A program made the position numbers and the translations under genes. Under the pieces are notes generated by a model. It was given only the letters and a program-made list of their open reading frames with translations. It was not told the origin of the DNA and did not search any database. A stretch of DNA of 56,976 nucleotides from an uncultured Sulfitobacter sp. (GTDB taxonomy: Bacteria > Pseudomonadota > Alphaproteobacteria > Rhodobacterales > Rhodobacteraceae): contig CALFWM010000055.1 in assembly GCA_937928635.1 (NCBI GenBank), positions 1 to 56,976 on the forward strand, written 5' to 3'. This document shows positions 42,009 through 48,759 of this stretch, one piece after another. The first letter of the stretch is position 1. The number at the start of each line of letters is the position of its first letter.

Positions 42009-42710
42009 TCAATCAGGCGCAAGCATATAACCGGCACCACGCACCGTTTGCAGGTAGCGCGGTTGCTTGGGATTTTCTTCGATCTTGCGCCGCAATCGGG
42101 TGATCTGCACATCAACTGCACGCTCTTGCGCCTGTCCTCGGTCACGGCCCAATTCTTCAACCAGTTTGGCGCGGCTCAAAGGTTCTCCGGGCAGGGCCGA
42201 GAAAATCTTCATCAGCTGTATCTCTGTGGCGGTCAAACGCACCAGATCATCCCCCTGCCACATCTCGCCACGTTCCATGTCATAGCGAATTGGGCCAAGC
42301 GACAGCACCTTGGGGGCTGCATCCTCGGCACTTGTATCGGGGACTCGGCGCAAAATCGCATTTATCCGCAGCAACAACTCCTTGGGCTCAAACGGTTTGG
42401 GCAAATAGTCATCCGCCCCAGCCTCCAGCCCCTCGATCCGGTTGTTGGTTTCTCCCTTTGCAGTAAGCAGCAAAATCGGCGTCGCCATCGTTTCGCGCAG
42501 CGCACGCGTCAGGCTTAACCCATCTTCGCCGGGCATCATCACGTCCATCACGATCATATCAAAATCAAGACCTGACAGGATCCGCCGGGCATGTGCGGCA
42601 TCACGGGCCGCTGTCACCAAAAACCCGTGACGCATGAGAAACTTCTGCAAGAGTGTTCTTATCCGCTCGTCGTCGTCAACGATCAGCAGATGGGCATCCA
42701 TATCGCTCAT
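42009..42710 (-). CDS. petR: OmpR-family response regulator, PetR-like
   Basis: A 233-residue two-component response regulator. The receiver domain has the acidic pair VDDDERI, the phospho-acceptor Asp in MIVMDVMMPGEDG, and the conserved Lys in DDYLPKPFEPKELL. The OmpR-type winged-helix output domain (LTATEIQLMKIFSALPGEPLSRAKLVEELG, then YLQTVRGAGYML) follows. Its ATG overlaps the stop of a MarR-family gene (ATGA). This pair matches the petP-petR pair of Rhodobacter capsulatus, first described as linked to cytochrome bc1 expression. A sensor kinase is not adjacent. Confidence 0.9.
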   Translation of the reverse strand: MSDMDAHLLIVDDDERIRTLLQKFLMRHGFLVTAARDAAHARRILSGLDFDMIVMDVMMPGEDGLSLTRALRETMATPILLLTAKGETNNRIEGLEAGADDYLPKPFEPKELLLRINAILRRVPDTSAEDAAPKVLSLGPIRYDMERGEMWQGDDLVRLTATEIQLMKIFSALPGEPLSRAKLVEELGRDRGQAQERAVDVQITRLRRKIEENPKQPRYLQTVRGAGYMLAPD

Positions 42711-43228
42711 TGGCCTGTCTCCTTGAGGCGGGTATAGCTGCCCTGCATTTCCGGGTCCATCATCGCCTCAAGAACCTTTCGGAAGCCTGTAACGGCCTCC
42801 GGCCCTGCGGCACGGTATGCCGCACGCATCCGCGCCCGCTGTGCATCTGATAGTTTCTGTTCCAGCCCGCGTCCCTCGTCTGTCAAAAACAGATGCCGTT
42901 CCCGCTTGTCATTGCGCCCGACGCGCGATTGCACCAGACCATCGGAAATCAGCGTGCGCAAGACGCGGTTCAAAGATTGTTTCGTCACACCCAATATGTT
43001 CAGCAGATTATTCACCGTTGTGCCCGGCGCGCGATTAATAAAGTGGATCGCCCGGTGATGCGCCCGCCCATAGGCCAGCCCATCCAGAATGCGATCCGGG
43101 TCAGCCGTAAAACCACGATACGCAAAAAACATCGCCTCAATGCCTTTGCGCAACTGCTCATCCGTCAGGAACAGCAGGCTTTCCCCACCCGAAGAAGAAC
43201 GATGCCCGTCAGCCATATCCAGCCCCAT
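42707..43228 (-). CDS. petP: MarR-family regulator, PetP-like
   Basis: A 173-residue MarR-type winged-helix regulator: AIHFINRAPGTTVNNLLNILGVTKQSLNRVLRTLISDGLVQSRVGRNDKRERHLFLT holds the DNA-recognition helix and wing. It is probably a dimer. The start is uncertain: ATG 43228 (MGLDMADGH) is used, and ATG 43216 is equally possible; the open frame to 43306 runs into the divergent promoter region. Its stop overlaps the petR start. Position upstream of petR and the MarR fold fit R. capsulatus petP. A GTCA-N7-TGAC inverted repeat 22 nt upstream could be its operator. Confidence 0.88.
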   Translation of the reverse strand: MGLDMADGHRSSSGGESLLFLTDEQLRKGIEAMFFAYRGFTADPDRILDGLAYGRAHHRAIHFINRAPGTTVNNLLNILGVTKQSLNRVLRTLISDGLVQSRVGRNDKRERHLFLTDEGRGLEQKLSDAQRARMRAAYRAAGPEAVTGFRKVLEAMMDPEMQGSYTRLKETGQ

Positions 43229-43249
43229 TGATTTGAACCCAAAGAGTAC

Positions 43250-43264
43250 GTCAGTGTTGTTGAC
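43250..43264. promoter_or_regulatory. GTCA-N7-TGAC inverted repeat between petP and ilvE
   Basis: GTCA and TGAC half-sites 7 bp apart lie in the shared upstream region of petP and ilvE. The right half overlaps the -35 box of the proposed ilvE promoter. MarR proteins typically bind such short inverted repeats and regulate themselves, so PetP is a candidate binder. Confidence 0.35.
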
Positions 43265-43288
43265 ATTCCAAGAGTGAAAGGCTAGCGA
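43260..43288 (+). promoter_or_regulatory. Candidate sigma-70 promoter of ilvE
   Basis: A perfect -35 box TTGACA (43260-43265) is followed by a 17-bp spacer and a weak -10 box TAGCGA (43283-43288). The ilvE ATG is about 75 nt further on. Confidence 0.45.
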
Positions 43289-43363
43289 ACAAGAGGTTTG
43301 GCGCAATTTTATGTCCGTTTCGGACCTAAACCCGCAACATTCGACAAAGCGAAAGGGATTGTC

Positions 43364-44233
43364 ATGGCAGGATCATATAGCGACCGCGATGGTCACATCT
43401 GGATGGACGGCAAAATGATCAATTGGCGCGACGCCAATGTGCATATCCTGACCCACGCAATGCACTACGCCTCCTCTGTTTTTGAGGGCGAGCGCGCCTA
43501 TAACGGCAAGATTTTCAAGAGCCGCGAGCATTCAGAGCGCCTGAAACGTTCCGCGCAGATGGTTGATTTTGAAATCCCCTGGACTGTGGATGAAATAGAA
43601 GCCGCCAAGGTCGAAGTCCTCGCGGCCTCCGGTTTAAAAGACGCCTATGTGCGGGCCATCGCCTGGCGCGGGGCGGGTGAGGATATGGGCGTGGCCTCCG
43701 CCAAAAACCCCGTGCGTCTGGCCATCGCGGCCTGGGAATGGGGGGCCTACTACGGTGATGCCAAGATGAAGGGTGCCAAACTGGATATTTCCAAATGGAA
43801 ACGACCCAGCCCTGAGACGATCCCATCTCACGCCAAGGCGGCGGGCCTCTACATGATCTGCACCATGTCCAAACACGCCGCAGAGGCCAAAGGATGCTCA
43901 GACGCCATGATGCTTGATCATCGTGGTTACGTGGCCGAAGCGACGGGCGCCAACATCTTTTTTGTCAAGGACGGTGAGGTTCACACCCCCGACCCGGATT
44001 GCTTTCTAAACGGCATCACCCGCCAGACTGTGGTTGGCATGCTCAAGGAAAAGCAAATCAAAGTGCACGAACGTCACATCATGCCAGAAGAGCTTGAGAG
44101 TTTTGAACAATGCTGGCTGACGGGCACCGCTGCCGAAGTGACCCCGGTGGGCCAGATCGGGGATTACAATTTTGACGTTGGCGCGATCACGCGGGATATT
44201 GCAGAGAGTTATGAGAAACTGGTGCGGGTTTGA
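43364..44233 (+). CDS. ilvE: Branched-chain amino acid aminotransferase
   Basis: A 289-residue PLP-dependent fold-type IV aminotransferase that makes Val, Leu and Ile from their 2-oxo acids. Landmarks: NVHILTHAMHYASSVFEGERAY, the PLP-binding Lys158 in SHAKAAGLYM, EAKGCSDAMMLDHRGYVAEATGANIF with the conserved Glu, and CFLNGITRQTV. The ATG at 43364 has GAAAGGGA upstream and gives MAGSYSDRDGHIWMDGK; the upstream frame extension is rejected. A relaxed-specificity D-amino-acid-like variant cannot be excluded, but the motifs favour IlvE. Confidence 0.95.
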   Translation: MAGSYSDRDGHIWMDGKMINWRDANVHILTHAMHYASSVFEGERAYNGKIFKSREHSERLKRSAQMVDFEIPWTVDEIEAAKVEVLAASGLKDAYVRAIAWRGAGEDMGVASAKNPVRLAIAAWEWGAYYGDAKMKGAKLDISKWKRPSPETIPSHAKAAGLYMICTMSKHAAEAKGCSDAMMLDHRGYVAEATGANIFFVKDGEVHTPDPDCFLNGITRQTVVGMLKEKQIKVHERHIMPEELESFEQCWLTGTAAEVTPVGQIGDYNFDVGAITRDIAESYEKLVRV

Positions 44234-44318
44234 GGGATTAAAAACCTTGACCACATCTGGCAGATGATTCATCATCCAGTAAGTCTAGCTACAATTTACC
44301 CTAAATCTGGACAAAAGA

Positions 44319-44642
44319 ATGAAGCATGAGCGATTCAAGTTCGCCTTGTGGGATGATTTGATTCACCTATATTCTAAGGCGATGGTCCGAAAGCTGTATA
44401 ATCACAGAATGCTTGCCAACCAAGCAGAAGCTGGAAGCGCATTTTTTCGCTTTCTCGATGTCTATGCGATGTCGATGGATGTAATGCCACCCTGCAACGT
44501 GCCGGTACCCAAGAGAGGTGCCGATCGACTTTGGGCGGATTTTGTTGCGATCGCAGGTGATACTGAACGAGCCATAGCTGCGAATACCGATTCCGGCACG
44601 TCTGCTATTGAACGGTGCCGCAAAAGTGAACGATTCAGATGA
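44319..44642 (+). CDS. Small hypothetical protein, accessory, before the DUF2335 gene
   Basis: A 107-residue predicted soluble protein with no family that I recognise. The N-terminal half is rich in Lys/Arg/His and aromatics (MKHERFKFALWDDLIHLYSKAMVRKLYNHRM); the C-terminal end is polar. Base composition is visibly more A/T-rich than that of ilvE or the SDR gene on either side, and rare codons such as ATA and TTA-type choices are common, which suggests acquisition. It overlaps the next gene by 17 nt or slightly more. It could be a partner of the DUF2335 protein, but coding status rests only on the open frame and this context. Confidence 0.5.
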   Translation: MKHERFKFALWDDLIHLYSKAMVRKLYNHRMLANQAEAGSAFFRFLDVYAMSMDVMPPCNVPVPKRGADRLWADFVAIAGDTERAIAANTDSGTSAIERCRKSERFR

Positions 44643-45096
44643 AGACGATAACGCTGTTGCGGAAATATTGCCACCAGAAGTATGGGACGCGATACCCGAG
44701 GAAGCCCGCCCAGTTCTTGAAAAAGCAATATCAGCACAATTTGAGATGATCCGTAGCCCTTTGCTCCCTCCAGAAATTCTGAAGGAATATGGCAAAGTTG
44801 TACCTGGATTGGAAAAGAAGCTGGTAGAATGGGTTGAGTCAGAAACCAACCACCGCCACAAACTTGAGCAAGCCGCGTTTCAAGAAGCGAAAGATCTACG
44901 GAGTAAAGCACAGCTTTCTGGGCCAATTATAGCTGGCGCGAGCATTTTTGCCGCTTCTGCCATCGCTATATTTAGCCCTTACGCTGCGAGCACAGTTGTC
45001 GCTTGTGTGGTTGTGATTGCTGGTGTTGGGGGACCCTTCGCGGCGCGGTTGCTTGCGAGTAAGTGGTCAGGACAAACCGGCGAGACAAATGAGTAA
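44626..45096 (+). CDS. DUF2335-like membrane protein
   Basis: A 156-residue protein with an acidic start, a helical middle (PPEILKEYGKVVPGLEKKLVEWVESETNHRHKLEQAAF) and two C-terminal membrane helices (IIAGASIFAASAIAIF and TVVACVVVIAGVGGPFAARLLA). The PGxxxxxxxxxExExxHRHxxE layout matches the DUF2335 family of predicted membrane proteins, found mostly in phages and genomic islands; the function is unknown. The start is GTG 44626, or TTG 44608 in the same frame. A/T-richer than its surroundings, it probably forms a small acquired unit with the upstream gene. Confidence 0.7.
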   Translation: MNDSDEDDNAVAEILPPEVWDAIPEEARPVLEKAISAQFEMIRSPLLPPEILKEYGKVVPGLEKKLVEWVESETNHRHKLEQAAFQEAKDLRSKAQLSGPIIAGASIFAASAIAIFSPYAASTVVACVVVIAGVGGPFAARLLASKWSGQTGETNE

Positions 45097-45108
45097 CGAT
45101 CAGCTAAC

Positions 45109-45864
45109 TCACCCCCGCAACGCCGGCAACCCAACACCGGTGCTGTCAAACCCGCCGTCAGAGGCAATCACCTGCCCCGTCACATAGCTGGCGTGCTCTG
45201 AACACAGGAACACAATGACTTCCGCGATTTCCTGTTCCGTGCCATATCGGTTTAACGGAATCGCGTCGTGGTAGGCATCAATAATGTCCTGCGTGTGTAC
45301 CGCCATAGCCAGCTTTGTACGCACTGGGCCGGGGCAGACGCAATTGGCGCGAATGCCATGCTCACCCAGTTCTGCCGCCTGTTGTTTGGTCAACTGAATG
45401 ACCGCCGCTTTGGACGTGCCGTAGGCCACCCTCAGGGTCGAGGCGCGCAAGCCAGAGATCGACGCGATGTTCAAAATCGCACCCTTGGTCTCTTTCAGCG
45501 CCAGGGTCGCCGCCTGCGACATCAGGAAAACACCATCCAGATTGGTCTCCATCACCCAGCGCCAACGGGCAAAGTCTGTTTCCTCAATCGGGCCAAAATC
45601 CGCAACACCTGCGTTATTCACAAGGGCATCAATACGGCCAAAACGCGCCAAAACATCAGGGATCGCGCGCGCCACGTCATCCGGTTGCGACACGTCACAG
45701 TCAAAGGCAGACGCGCTTTGCCCCACGTACGACACCGCTTTGGCCAATTCAGCGCCGTCGCGGTCCAGCATGGCAACCAGCCAGCCCTTTTCGACAAACA
45801 ATTTTGCTGTCGCCAGACCAATCCCCCGCGCGGCCCCCGTCACAAGCGCAACTTTTTCGGGCAT
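45109..45864 (-). CDS. SDR family oxidoreductase
   Basis: A 251-residue classical short-chain dehydrogenase/reductase. The cofactor loop is VTGAARGIGLA, followed by NNAGVADFG and the catalytic tetrad ASISG...YGTSKAAV (Ser, Tyr, Lys). The C-terminal VTGQVIASDGGFDSTG is typical of the 3-ketoacyl-ACP reductase/sorbitol dehydrogenase-like group. Substrate cannot be told. Its ATG overlaps the cobO stop (TGATG), so it is co-translated with cobO on the minus strand. Confidence 0.9.
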   Translation of the reverse strand: MPEKVALVTGAARGIGLATAKLFVEKGWLVAMLDRDGAELAKAVSYVGQSASAFDCDVSQPDDVARAIPDVLARFGRIDALVNNAGVADFGPIEETDFARWRWVMETNLDGVFLMSQAATLALKETKGAILNIASISGLRASTLRVAYGTSKAAVIQLTKQQAAELGEHGIRANCVCPGPVRTKLAMAVHTQDIIDAYHDAIPLNRYGTEQEIAEVIVFLCSEHASYVTGQVIASDGGFDSTGVGLPALRG

Positions 45865-46463
45865 CAGTAGTCCACCCCGCGCTGCGCTTTGATGCCCGCC
45901 TTAAAGGGGTGTTTGACCTCCGTCATCTCGGTCACCAGATCGGCATAGTCACACAATCCCGGCTTGGCATCCCTACCCGTCAAAATCACGCCCGTCTTGG
46001 CATCGCGCGCATCCAACCCTTTGATCACGTCCTCAACCGACAGGTACTCGTAGCGCATCGCGATGTTGATCTCATCCAGTACGATCAGATCATAATCACC
46101 GCTCGCCATCATCTCGGCCCCTTTGGCAAAAGCGGCCTGTGCTGCGGCGATATCGCGGTCTTTGTCCTGCGTGTCCCAGGTAAATCCTTCGCCCATGGTG
46201 TGCCAGGTGACCTCTCCCAGACGATCAAAAAACTGGCGTTCGCCTGTCTTCCATTTGCCTTTGATGAACTGAACCACCCCGACCTTTTGTTTCCAGCCCA
46301 GCGCGCGCACAATCACGCCAAAGGCGGAGGAAGATTTACCCTTACCCGCACCGGTATGCACCAAAACCAGACCCTTTTCCGGGTCCTTCAGCTCTGACAC
46401 GCGTTCGCGCTGTTTGGCCTGACGCTCTTGCATTTTTTGTTTGTGATCGTCTGACTCTGACAT
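45864..46463 (-). CDS. cobO: Cob(I)yrinic acid a,c-diamide adenosyltransferase
   Basis: A 199-residue ATP:corrinoid adenosyltransferase (CobO/BtuR/CobA type) that adds the adenosyl ligand in coenzyme B12 synthesis or salvage. The P-loop GAGKGKSS is at residues 38-45, followed by VGVVQFIKGKWKTGERQFF, VLDEINIAMRYEYL and VILTGRDAKPGLCDYADLVTEM. The ATG at 46463 is chosen for a normal N-terminus; the frame extension upstream (46550) runs into the transporter gene. It starts 11 nt after the transporter stop, suggesting one operon: transporter-cobO-SDR. Confidence 0.95.
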   Translation of the reverse strand: MSESDDHKQKMQERQAKQRERVSELKDPEKGLVLVHTGAGKGKSSSAFGVIVRALGWKQKVGVVQFIKGKWKTGERQFFDRLGEVTWHTMGEGFTWDTQDKDRDIAAAQAAFAKGAEMMASGDYDLIVLDEINIAMRYEYLSVEDVIKGLDARDAKTGVILTGRDAKPGLCDYADLVTEMTEVKHPFKAGIKAQRGVDY

Positions 46464-46474
46464 CTGCTGTTCCT

Positions 46475-47449
46475 TTAGCCGGGGGTGCCGTGAGGGGAGA
46501 TTTTGCCCTTTGATTTCGTCCTGTCCAGCCCCAATTGACGTTCGCGCCAAATGATCAGCACACCCCCTGCAATCACAAGCGCAGACCCGATCAGGATCGT
46601 CGGGGTGGGCACCTCGGCAAAGACAAAAAAGCCAATGATCACGGCAAAGATCATAGAGGCATAATCAAACGGGGCCAGCATGGACGCCGTGCCAAACCGG
46701 TAGGATGACGTGACCATAATCTGCGCCACGCCGCCAATCAGGCCCGCACAGATCACTAACCCCAAAACATTCATCCCCGGTGCGGTCCAGGCCAGGGCAG
46801 GCACCGGGAAAATCCAACCCAAGGGCAAGGTGATCAACGACAGGCAGGTCGCGGTCAGGGAAAAATAAAAGACAATGGCAGAGGTGCTATCGGTCTGCAC
46901 CAAGCGGCGCACATGGATTTGCACCAACGCGCGCAAGATCGCTGCCCCCAGCACAAACAGCGCGCCCATTGTCGCCGCACTGGAATATCCAGCCCCCACA
47001 GACAGTCGCGGGGCAATGACAATCATCACACCAATCAGACCCAATGCCACCGCCGACAAACGAAACAACCGCACACGTTCGCCCAGCAAAAGGGCCGCAA
47101 GAATCACGGTAAACATGGGCGTGGCATATCCAATCGCGGTCACTTCGGGCAGGGGCAACAAGGCCAACCCGCCAAAGGTCAGTGCCATCGCGGAGGTCCC
47201 GATCACCCCTCGCCAGACATGTGCCATCACATTGGTCGGGATCAAACCGTCATGCAGATGCCCGGTTTGCCACAGCCACAACCCAATAATCGGGATTGCA
47301 AAGAGGGAGCGGAAAAACACCGCCTGTCCGGGTGGCACCTGCCCAGATGCCGCCTTGATCAGCGCGGCCATCACCATAAAAAGAAAAACCGCGCCAAGTT
47401 TGAGTACAATGGCGCGGCCGGGTCTGTTTTGTGTCATCCCATCCGGCAT
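46475..47449 (-). CDS. EamA/DMT family transporter (copy B)
   Basis: A 324-residue permease with two five-helix EamA repeats. Repeat 1 spans about residues 14-140 (VLKLGAVFLFMVMAALIKAAS...ALLPLPEVTAIGYATPMFTVILAALLLGE), with repeat 2 beyond it (AAILRALVQIHVRR...LIGGVAQIMVTSSYRFGTASMLAPFDYASMIFAVIIGFFVFAEVPTP region). The pattern is of metabolite/amino-acid exporters, S-adenosylmethionine transporter-like (SAM/RhaT) types included; the substrate is unknown. ATG 47449 is used, with ATG 47437 possible. It is distinct from copy A at 18.1-19.0 kb. Confidence 0.88.
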   Translation of the reverse strand: MPDGMTQNRPGRAIVLKLGAVFLFMVMAALIKAASGQVPPGQAVFFRSLFAIPIIGLWLWQTGHLHDGLIPTNVMAHVWRGVIGTSAMALTFGGLALLPLPEVTAIGYATPMFTVILAALLLGERVRLFRLSAVALGLIGVMIVIAPRLSVGAGYSSAATMGALFVLGAAILRALVQIHVRRLVQTDSTSAIVFYFSLTATCLSLITLPLGWIFPVPALAWTAPGMNVLGLVICAGLIGGVAQIMVTSSYRFGTASMLAPFDYASMIFAVIIGFFVFAEVPTPTILIGSALVIAGGVLIIWRERQLGLDRTKSKGKISPHGTPG

Positions 47450-47491
47450 AGGAGCGTGATGCGCCCCTTGCCCGGAAAGATCAAGCAGGCA

Positions 47492-47872
47492 TCAGTTCAG
47501 TTTTGCAACACCAAGCGGCACATTATATTTCACACAGTACACATAGACCTCGTTAAACGAGGCCACATCAATGCTGGCAGGCACGACAAAGCTTTGCTCT
47601 CCCTTGTTGGATTTTAACAGGCTGATGTTGGTGCCCGCTTTGAACTTGCCGTTGTTACCAAAACCGATCTGCGGATCAGGGGCCTGCTTCATGCTGAAGT
47701 TGCTGGCAAGTGTCACGGTGTGTGTCCCGTCGGCATTTTTTGTCACAGTCACCCCGCCTTTGGTGCCGTAGCCCTTGAGACCTTTGAAGGTGCCGCTGGT
47801 ATCAGCGAACGCTGCGGAAATGCCACCAAACGTCAAAGCAGCGCCAAGAAGAAGAACGGAGAGATGTTTCAT
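47492..47872 (-). CDS. Secreted DM13-domain protein
   Basis: A 126-residue protein with a signal peptide (MKHLSVLLLGAALTFGGISAAFA). A single DM13-like domain follows: SGTFKGLKGYGTKGGVTVTKNADGTHTVTLASNFSM, then APDPQIGFGNNGKFKAG, and VPASIDVASFNEVYVYCVKYNVPLGVAKL. The DM13 family carries a nearly invariant cysteine and has been proposed to be redox-active; Cys in YVYCVKYNVPLG is that residue. ATG 47872 is used because it gives a clean signal peptide. It is divergent from a TetR-type regulator gene across a 132-nt gap with a palindrome. Confidence 0.85.
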   Translation of the reverse strand: MKHLSVLLLGAALTFGGISAAFADTSGTFKGLKGYGTKGGVTVTKNADGTHTVTLASNFSMKQAPDPQIGFGNNGKFKAGTNISLLKSNKGEQSFVVPASIDVASFNEVYVYCVKYNVPLGVAKLN

Positions 47873-47966
47873 AAATTTGCCTTTCAGGACCGGGTTATTG
47901 GTTGAGGCGAACCTATGTACTGGATCGAACACAGGCAAAACACCTTATCGTGAGTTGTGTAACACT

Positions 47967-47979
47967 TAGTTCCGAACTA
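47967..47979. promoter_or_regulatory. Candidate TetR operator (TAGTTC-C-GAACTA)
   Basis: A perfect 6-bp inverted repeat with a single central base, 25 nt before the TetR-family ATG and in the shared gap with the divergent DM13 gene. TetR-family regulators usually bind such palindromes next to their own gene, so self-regulation and control of the DM13 gene are likely. Confidence 0.5.
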
Positions 47980-48004
47980 GATGCAACGGAGCTGAGGAAA
48001 AGAA

Positions 48005-48595
48005 ATGGCACGACCCAGAGAGTTTGAAACAGACGACGCAATCGAGCGCGCGATGCAGGTTTTCTGGCAACGCGGATACAAGGATGCATCCCTTCCTGAT
48101 CTGTTGGAAGGTATGGGTCTCACTCGGGGCAGTCTGTATAAGGCCTTCAAAGATAAAAAGAACCTCTTTTTGCTGGTCCTTAACAGGTACGAAACCGCCC
48201 AAGTAGATACCGCCGTTGAAATACTGAAAGATCAGAATGTTCCGGATGGCAAAGATCGTATTTTGGCGGTGTTCAAAAGTGTCCTGACAGCTGTCAACAA
48301 CGGCGACCATCGCGGCTGCCTGTTGTGCACCGCAACAGGCAGCGCCGCCGCAGACGACCCGGACATTGCCAAAGTTGTGAAGTCCGGGCTGACAAAAATG
48401 CAGCACGGTTTTGAGGTCGCCCTTGCCGAATCCTCCTCCCTTGTGGGATTGGACACGGCAAAGCGCAACGAGCTGGCAAAAATATTGCTCACACAGTACA
48501 TCGGGCTGCGTATGTTGGCCCGTTCTCGCTTGCCCCTCGGCATTCTGGAAAACAGCACCTCTGCGGTTAACGATATCTTGGCAAGGGCCGCATAA
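48005..48595 (+). CDS. TetR/AcrR family transcriptional regulator
   Basis: A 196-residue regulator. The N-terminal helix-turn-helix is typical (IERAMQVFWQRGYKDASLPDLLEGMGLTRGSLYKAFKDKKNLF), followed by an all-helical ligand-binding domain with the HRGCLLCTATGSAA segment seen in YxaF/LmrA/NemR-like members. The pair of cysteines there (GCLLC) could sense electrophiles or oxidants, as in NemR; this is inference. GAGGAAAAG precedes the ATG. It is divergent from the DM13 gene, with a palindromic candidate operator between them. The NRPS gene lies downstream in the same direction, 164 nt after its stop. Confidence 0.92.
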   Translation: MARPREFETDDAIERAMQVFWQRGYKDASLPDLLEGMGLTRGSLYKAFKDKKNLFLLVLNRYETAQVDTAVEILKDQNVPDGKDRILAVFKSVLTAVNNGDHRGCLLCTATGSAAADDPDIAKVVKSGLTKMQHGFEVALAESSSLVGLDTAKRNELAKILLTQYIGLRMLARSRLPLGILENSTSAVNDILARAA

Positions 48596-48678
48596 CACGG
48601 ACAGACTTCGGGCCTGTCGCGTGCAAGCTGCTGTTGTACCGATACTTTTTGCCTCACCTACGCCGCCAAACAGACACA

Positions 48679-48707
48679 TTGGATTATTACGGTTAAGAAC
48701 CTATACA
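48679..48707 (+). promoter_or_regulatory. Candidate sigma-70 promoter of the NRPS gene
   Basis: TTGGAT (48679-48684), a 17-bp spacer and TATACA (48702-48707) form a good promoter layout about 52 nt before the NRPS ATG. This suggests that the NRPS gene is transcribed separately from the tetR-like gene. Confidence 0.5.
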
Positions 48708-48759
48708 GGCGACAATCCGCCCCGCAGAACCTTGAAAATTAGCCCGACACACCGACGAT

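Noticed and set aside
46875..47617. Two plus-strand frames (194 and 234 codons) opposite the second EamA transporter
   Set aside because: Basic, low-complexity translations antisense to an obvious permease.
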